This document shows, in pieces, positions 62,226 to 64,000 of a stretch of DNA of 64,000 nt. The notes beneath the pieces were generated by a model. The model ran no database searches, had not been told where the DNA came from, and saw only the letters and a list, made by a program, of their open reading frames with translations. Origin of the DNA: JAGPCK01 sp041675505 (GTDB lineage: Bacteria; Bacteroidota; Bacteroidia; UKL13-3); contig JBAYTR010000002.1 of assembly GCA_041675505.1 (NCBI GenBank), positions 62,001 through 126,000 of the forward strand, in the 5' to 3' direction. The position numbers and the translations under genes are program-made. How positions within the stretch are numbered: position 1 is the stretch's first letter; the number at the start of each line of letters is the position of its first letter.

Positions 62226-63782
62226 TTATGACTGCTGGTATTCTCCGAATACGTTTCTGAATACATCGGCAATCTCGCCCAATGTTGCGTAATGCTCTAC
62301 AGCTTCTATAATTCCAGGCATCAGGTTCACCCCTGCACCTGCATCAGCTGAGAGTTGCTGAAGAATTGCATTAACTTTTTCGTTATCTCGCTCCGACTTC
62401 AACTGCTTCAGTTTTTCCATCTGCACTTTACGGATGCTGTCATCTACCCTCAGGATTTCCGTATTATTTTTTTCTGCTGAAGTAAACTTATTTACTCCCA
62501 CTATAATTTTCGTGTTGTTCTCAATTGCTTTCTGGTAAGCAAACGAAGCGTCAGCTATTTCTTTCTGAATGTATCCTTCTTCAATTGCATTAACTGAACC
62601 ACCCATAGCATCAATACGTTGAATGTATTTCCATGCTTCTTCTTCCAATTGCGTGGTAAGTGTTTCTACAAAGTAAGACCCAGCCAAAGGATCAACCGTA
62701 TCTGTAACACCACTTTCGTGTGCAATAACCTGTTGCGTACGTAACGCCAGTTTTGCTGCATGTTCGGTGGGTAAGGAAAGTGCTTCATCAAAACCGTTGG
62801 TGTGCAATGATTGCGTTCCGCCCAACACGGCCGCCATAGCTTGCAACGTTACACGCACAATATTATTCTCAGGTTGTTGAGCAGCTAAAGTGGACCCTCC
62901 TGTTTGTGTATGAAAACGCAACATCTGAGCTTTGGGTTCTGTTGCTCCCATCTCTGATGCAATTTTGGCCCACATTCTTCTGGCTGCTCTGAATTTGGCT
63001 ATCTCTTCAAAAAAGTTGTTGTGCGCATTAAAGAAAAATGACAAACGTTGTCCGAAATTATTGATATCCAAACCGGCTGAAATAGCTGCTTGTAAATATG
63101 CTTTTCCATTGGCTAGTGTAAAGGCCAGTTCCTGAGCAGCTGTTGAACCTGCTTCGCGAATGTGGTAACCGGAAATAGAAATAGTGTTCCACTTGGGAAC
63201 TTCTTTACTGCAATAAGCAAAAATATCCGTAATCAAACGCATGGATGGCTTGGGCGGATAGATGTAAGTACCACGTGCCGCATATTCTTTCAGAATATCA
63301 TTTTGTATGGTGCCTGATATTTTGCTGATATCAGCTCCCTGCTTTTTGGCTAAGGCAATGTACATGGCCAATAAAGTAGAAGCAGTTGCATTAATAGTCA
63401 TGGAGGTGGTAATTTTCTCCAATTCGATTCCGTTAAAAAGCACTTCCATGTCTTTTAGCGAATCAATAGCCACTCCTACTTTTCCTACTTCACCCTCAGC
63501 AAAAGCATGATCAGAGTCGTACCCTATTTGTGTAGGTAAGTCAAATGCAACTGAAAGTCCGGTTGTACCTTGTTGCAGCAGGTAGTGATAACGTTTGTTG
63601 GATTCTTCAGCGGTAGAGAATCCGGCATACTGACGCATGGTCCATAAGCGACCGCGATACATATCTTTTTGTATACCTCTGGTAAAAGGAAATACACCCG
63701 GCAATTCTTTTTGCTCCGGTGATGTTGTATAAACCTGCTTAATTTCTATACCTGAATCGGTAGTAAACGTCTTTTCTGACAT
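62226..63782 (-). CDS. mcmA: Methylmalonyl-CoA mutase, large-subunit-type catalytic domain
   Basis: A 518-residue TIM-barrel mutase without the C-terminal B12-binding domain. Family hallmarks: PGVFPFTRGIQKDMYRGR, MRQYAGFSTAEESN, GLSVAFDLPTQIGYDSD, SISGYHIREAGSTAAQELAF, MLRFHTQTGGSTLAAQQPENN and SLHTNGFDEALSLPTE. Such proteins pair with a separate small cobalamin-binding subunit, which is not seen in this window. The reaction interconverts methylmalonyl-CoA and succinyl-CoA; the related isobutyryl- or ethylmalonyl-CoA mutases cannot be fully excluded by eye. It forms an operon with the two 5'-nucleotidase genes (two-base gap). Confidence 0.9.
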   Translation of the reverse strand: MSEKTFTTDSGIEIKQVYTTSPEQKELPGVFPFTRGIQKDMYRGRLWTMRQYAGFSTAEESNKRYHYLLQQGTTGLSVAFDLPTQIGYDSDHAFAEGEVGKVGVAIDSLKDMEVLFNGIELEKITTSMTINATASTLLAMYIALAKKQGADISKISGTIQNDILKEYAARGTYIYPPKPSMRLITDIFAYCSKEVPKWNTISISGYHIREAGSTAAQELAFTLANGKAYLQAAISAGLDINNFGQRLSFFFNAHNNFFEEIAKFRAARRMWAKIASEMGATEPKAQMLRFHTQTGGSTLAAQQPENNIVRVTLQAMAAVLGGTQSLHTNGFDEALSLPTEHAAKLALRTQQVIAHESGVTDTVDPLAGSYFVETLTTQLEEEAWKYIQRIDAMGGSVNAIEEGYIQKEIADASFAYQKAIENNTKIIVGVNKFTSAEKNNTEILRVDDSIRKVQMEKLKQLKSERDNEKVNAILQQLSADAGAGVNLMPGIIEAVEHYATLGEIADVFRNVFGEYQQS

Positions 63783-63785
63783 GCT

Positions 63786-64000
63786 TTATTGCTCAAAAAC
63801 AATCTGAAGTTCTTTCTTTAAAAAATCAATCGCAGTTTGGGTAGGTATTTCCTCTGACTTAATCAGGTGTTCAAAAATGGCTTTAGCCAAATCGATACCA
63901 CTGGCATTTTGATCAAGCGTGGTGTAGGTCATGTTAATAATGTTAATCATTTTTTCTTTCACGGCCCTCACCAATGTCCAAGCCTGTATAGATACATAAA
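63786..64000 (-). CDS. Unrecognised small ORF, open at the window edge
   Basis: An open frame that runs off the end of the window on the minus strand and ends four bases before the mutase start, so it is probably in the same transcript. About 71 residues are visible. They look like a helical segment (RAVKEKMINIINMTYTTL) followed by a short acidic helix region (GIDLAKAIFEHLIKSEEIPT) and a tail ending ELQIVFEQ. A shorter form starting at the ATG 63950 (54 residues) is equally possible. I recognise no family and give no function. Confidence 0.45.
   Translation of the reverse strand, partial: YVSIQAWTLVRAVKEKMINIINMTYTTLDQNASGIDLAKAIFEHLIKSEEIPTQTAIDFLKKELQIVFEQ

Overview
The window looks like one continuous piece of a Bacteroidota (Bacteroidetes) chromosome. 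Several signs agree: the end of an alternative complex III operon, five exported proteins ending in a type IX secretion (T9SS, Por) sorting domain, NatAB-type ABC genes, a DnaJ with a shortened zinc region, and many upstream regions carrying the phylum's TAnnTTTG -7 promoter box, three of them with a TTG/TTTG element 17-19 nt upstream. I cannot fix the order or genus. There are no phage, transposase, rRNA or CRISPR features and no gap above 300 bases without a gene. The longest spacers (about 110-200 bases) hold promoters, terminators, one tRNA or a short palindromic repeat.

Layout. 1-2.3 kb: end of the actDEF part of alternative complex III, closed by a strong terminator. 2.3-7.5 kb: a T9SS cargo gene, an exonuclease plus Mpl ligase pair, and a desaturase plus metallo-hydrolase pair. 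7.5-14.0 kb: tRNA-His, a Tat-exported superoxide dismutase, a copper P-type ATPase, a WD40 protein and a NatAB ABC exporter. 14.2-23.1 kb: a co-directional nine-gene run whose core is PqqD-like protein, ATP-grasp ligase, PLP fold-III decarboxylase, urea-transporter/M23 fusion, TPR/beta-barrel protein and TPR protein. 23.1-28.9 kb: dnaJ-grpE and a tightly overlapping five-gene operon with GT9 glycosyltransferase, PolX and small exported proteins. 29.0-32.8 kb: a giant repeat T9SS protein and a small outer-membrane barrel. 32.8-44.5 kb (mostly minus strand): TerC, DUF4256, a PLD-like protein, NDH-2, an M16 peptidase flanked by a repeat pair, gamma-carbonic anhydrase, a subtilisin, FabD and QueD. 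44.5-59.0 kb (plus strand): HldD, a very large sensor kinase coupled to an outer-membrane protein, and two tandem paralogous T9SS proteins. 59.0-64.0 kb (minus strand): DnaA, a 5'-nucleotidase split into two genes, methylmalonyl-CoA mutase and an ORF running off the window.

The best candidate for an undescribed system is the 16.05-22.7 kb cluster. A free RiPP-recognition-like PqqD protein overlaps an ATP-grasp ligase. The next gene is a decarboxylase-like PLP enzyme whose first ~25 residues resemble a RiPP leader (YxxP followed by a Gly). A membrane protein fusing a urea-transporter fold to an M23 peptidase and an outer-membrane TPR/beta-barrel protein follow. This suggests a peptide- or amino-acid-modifying and envelope-acting pathway, but its product is not predictable from sequence alone. 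Secondary points of interest are a PolX whose polymerase metal site appears lost, an AraC regulator with a half-degenerate metal-binding domain, module-number divergence between tandem adhesin-like paralogues, and the repeat pair around the M16 gene. All functional calls come from reading motifs by eye; no database search was run.
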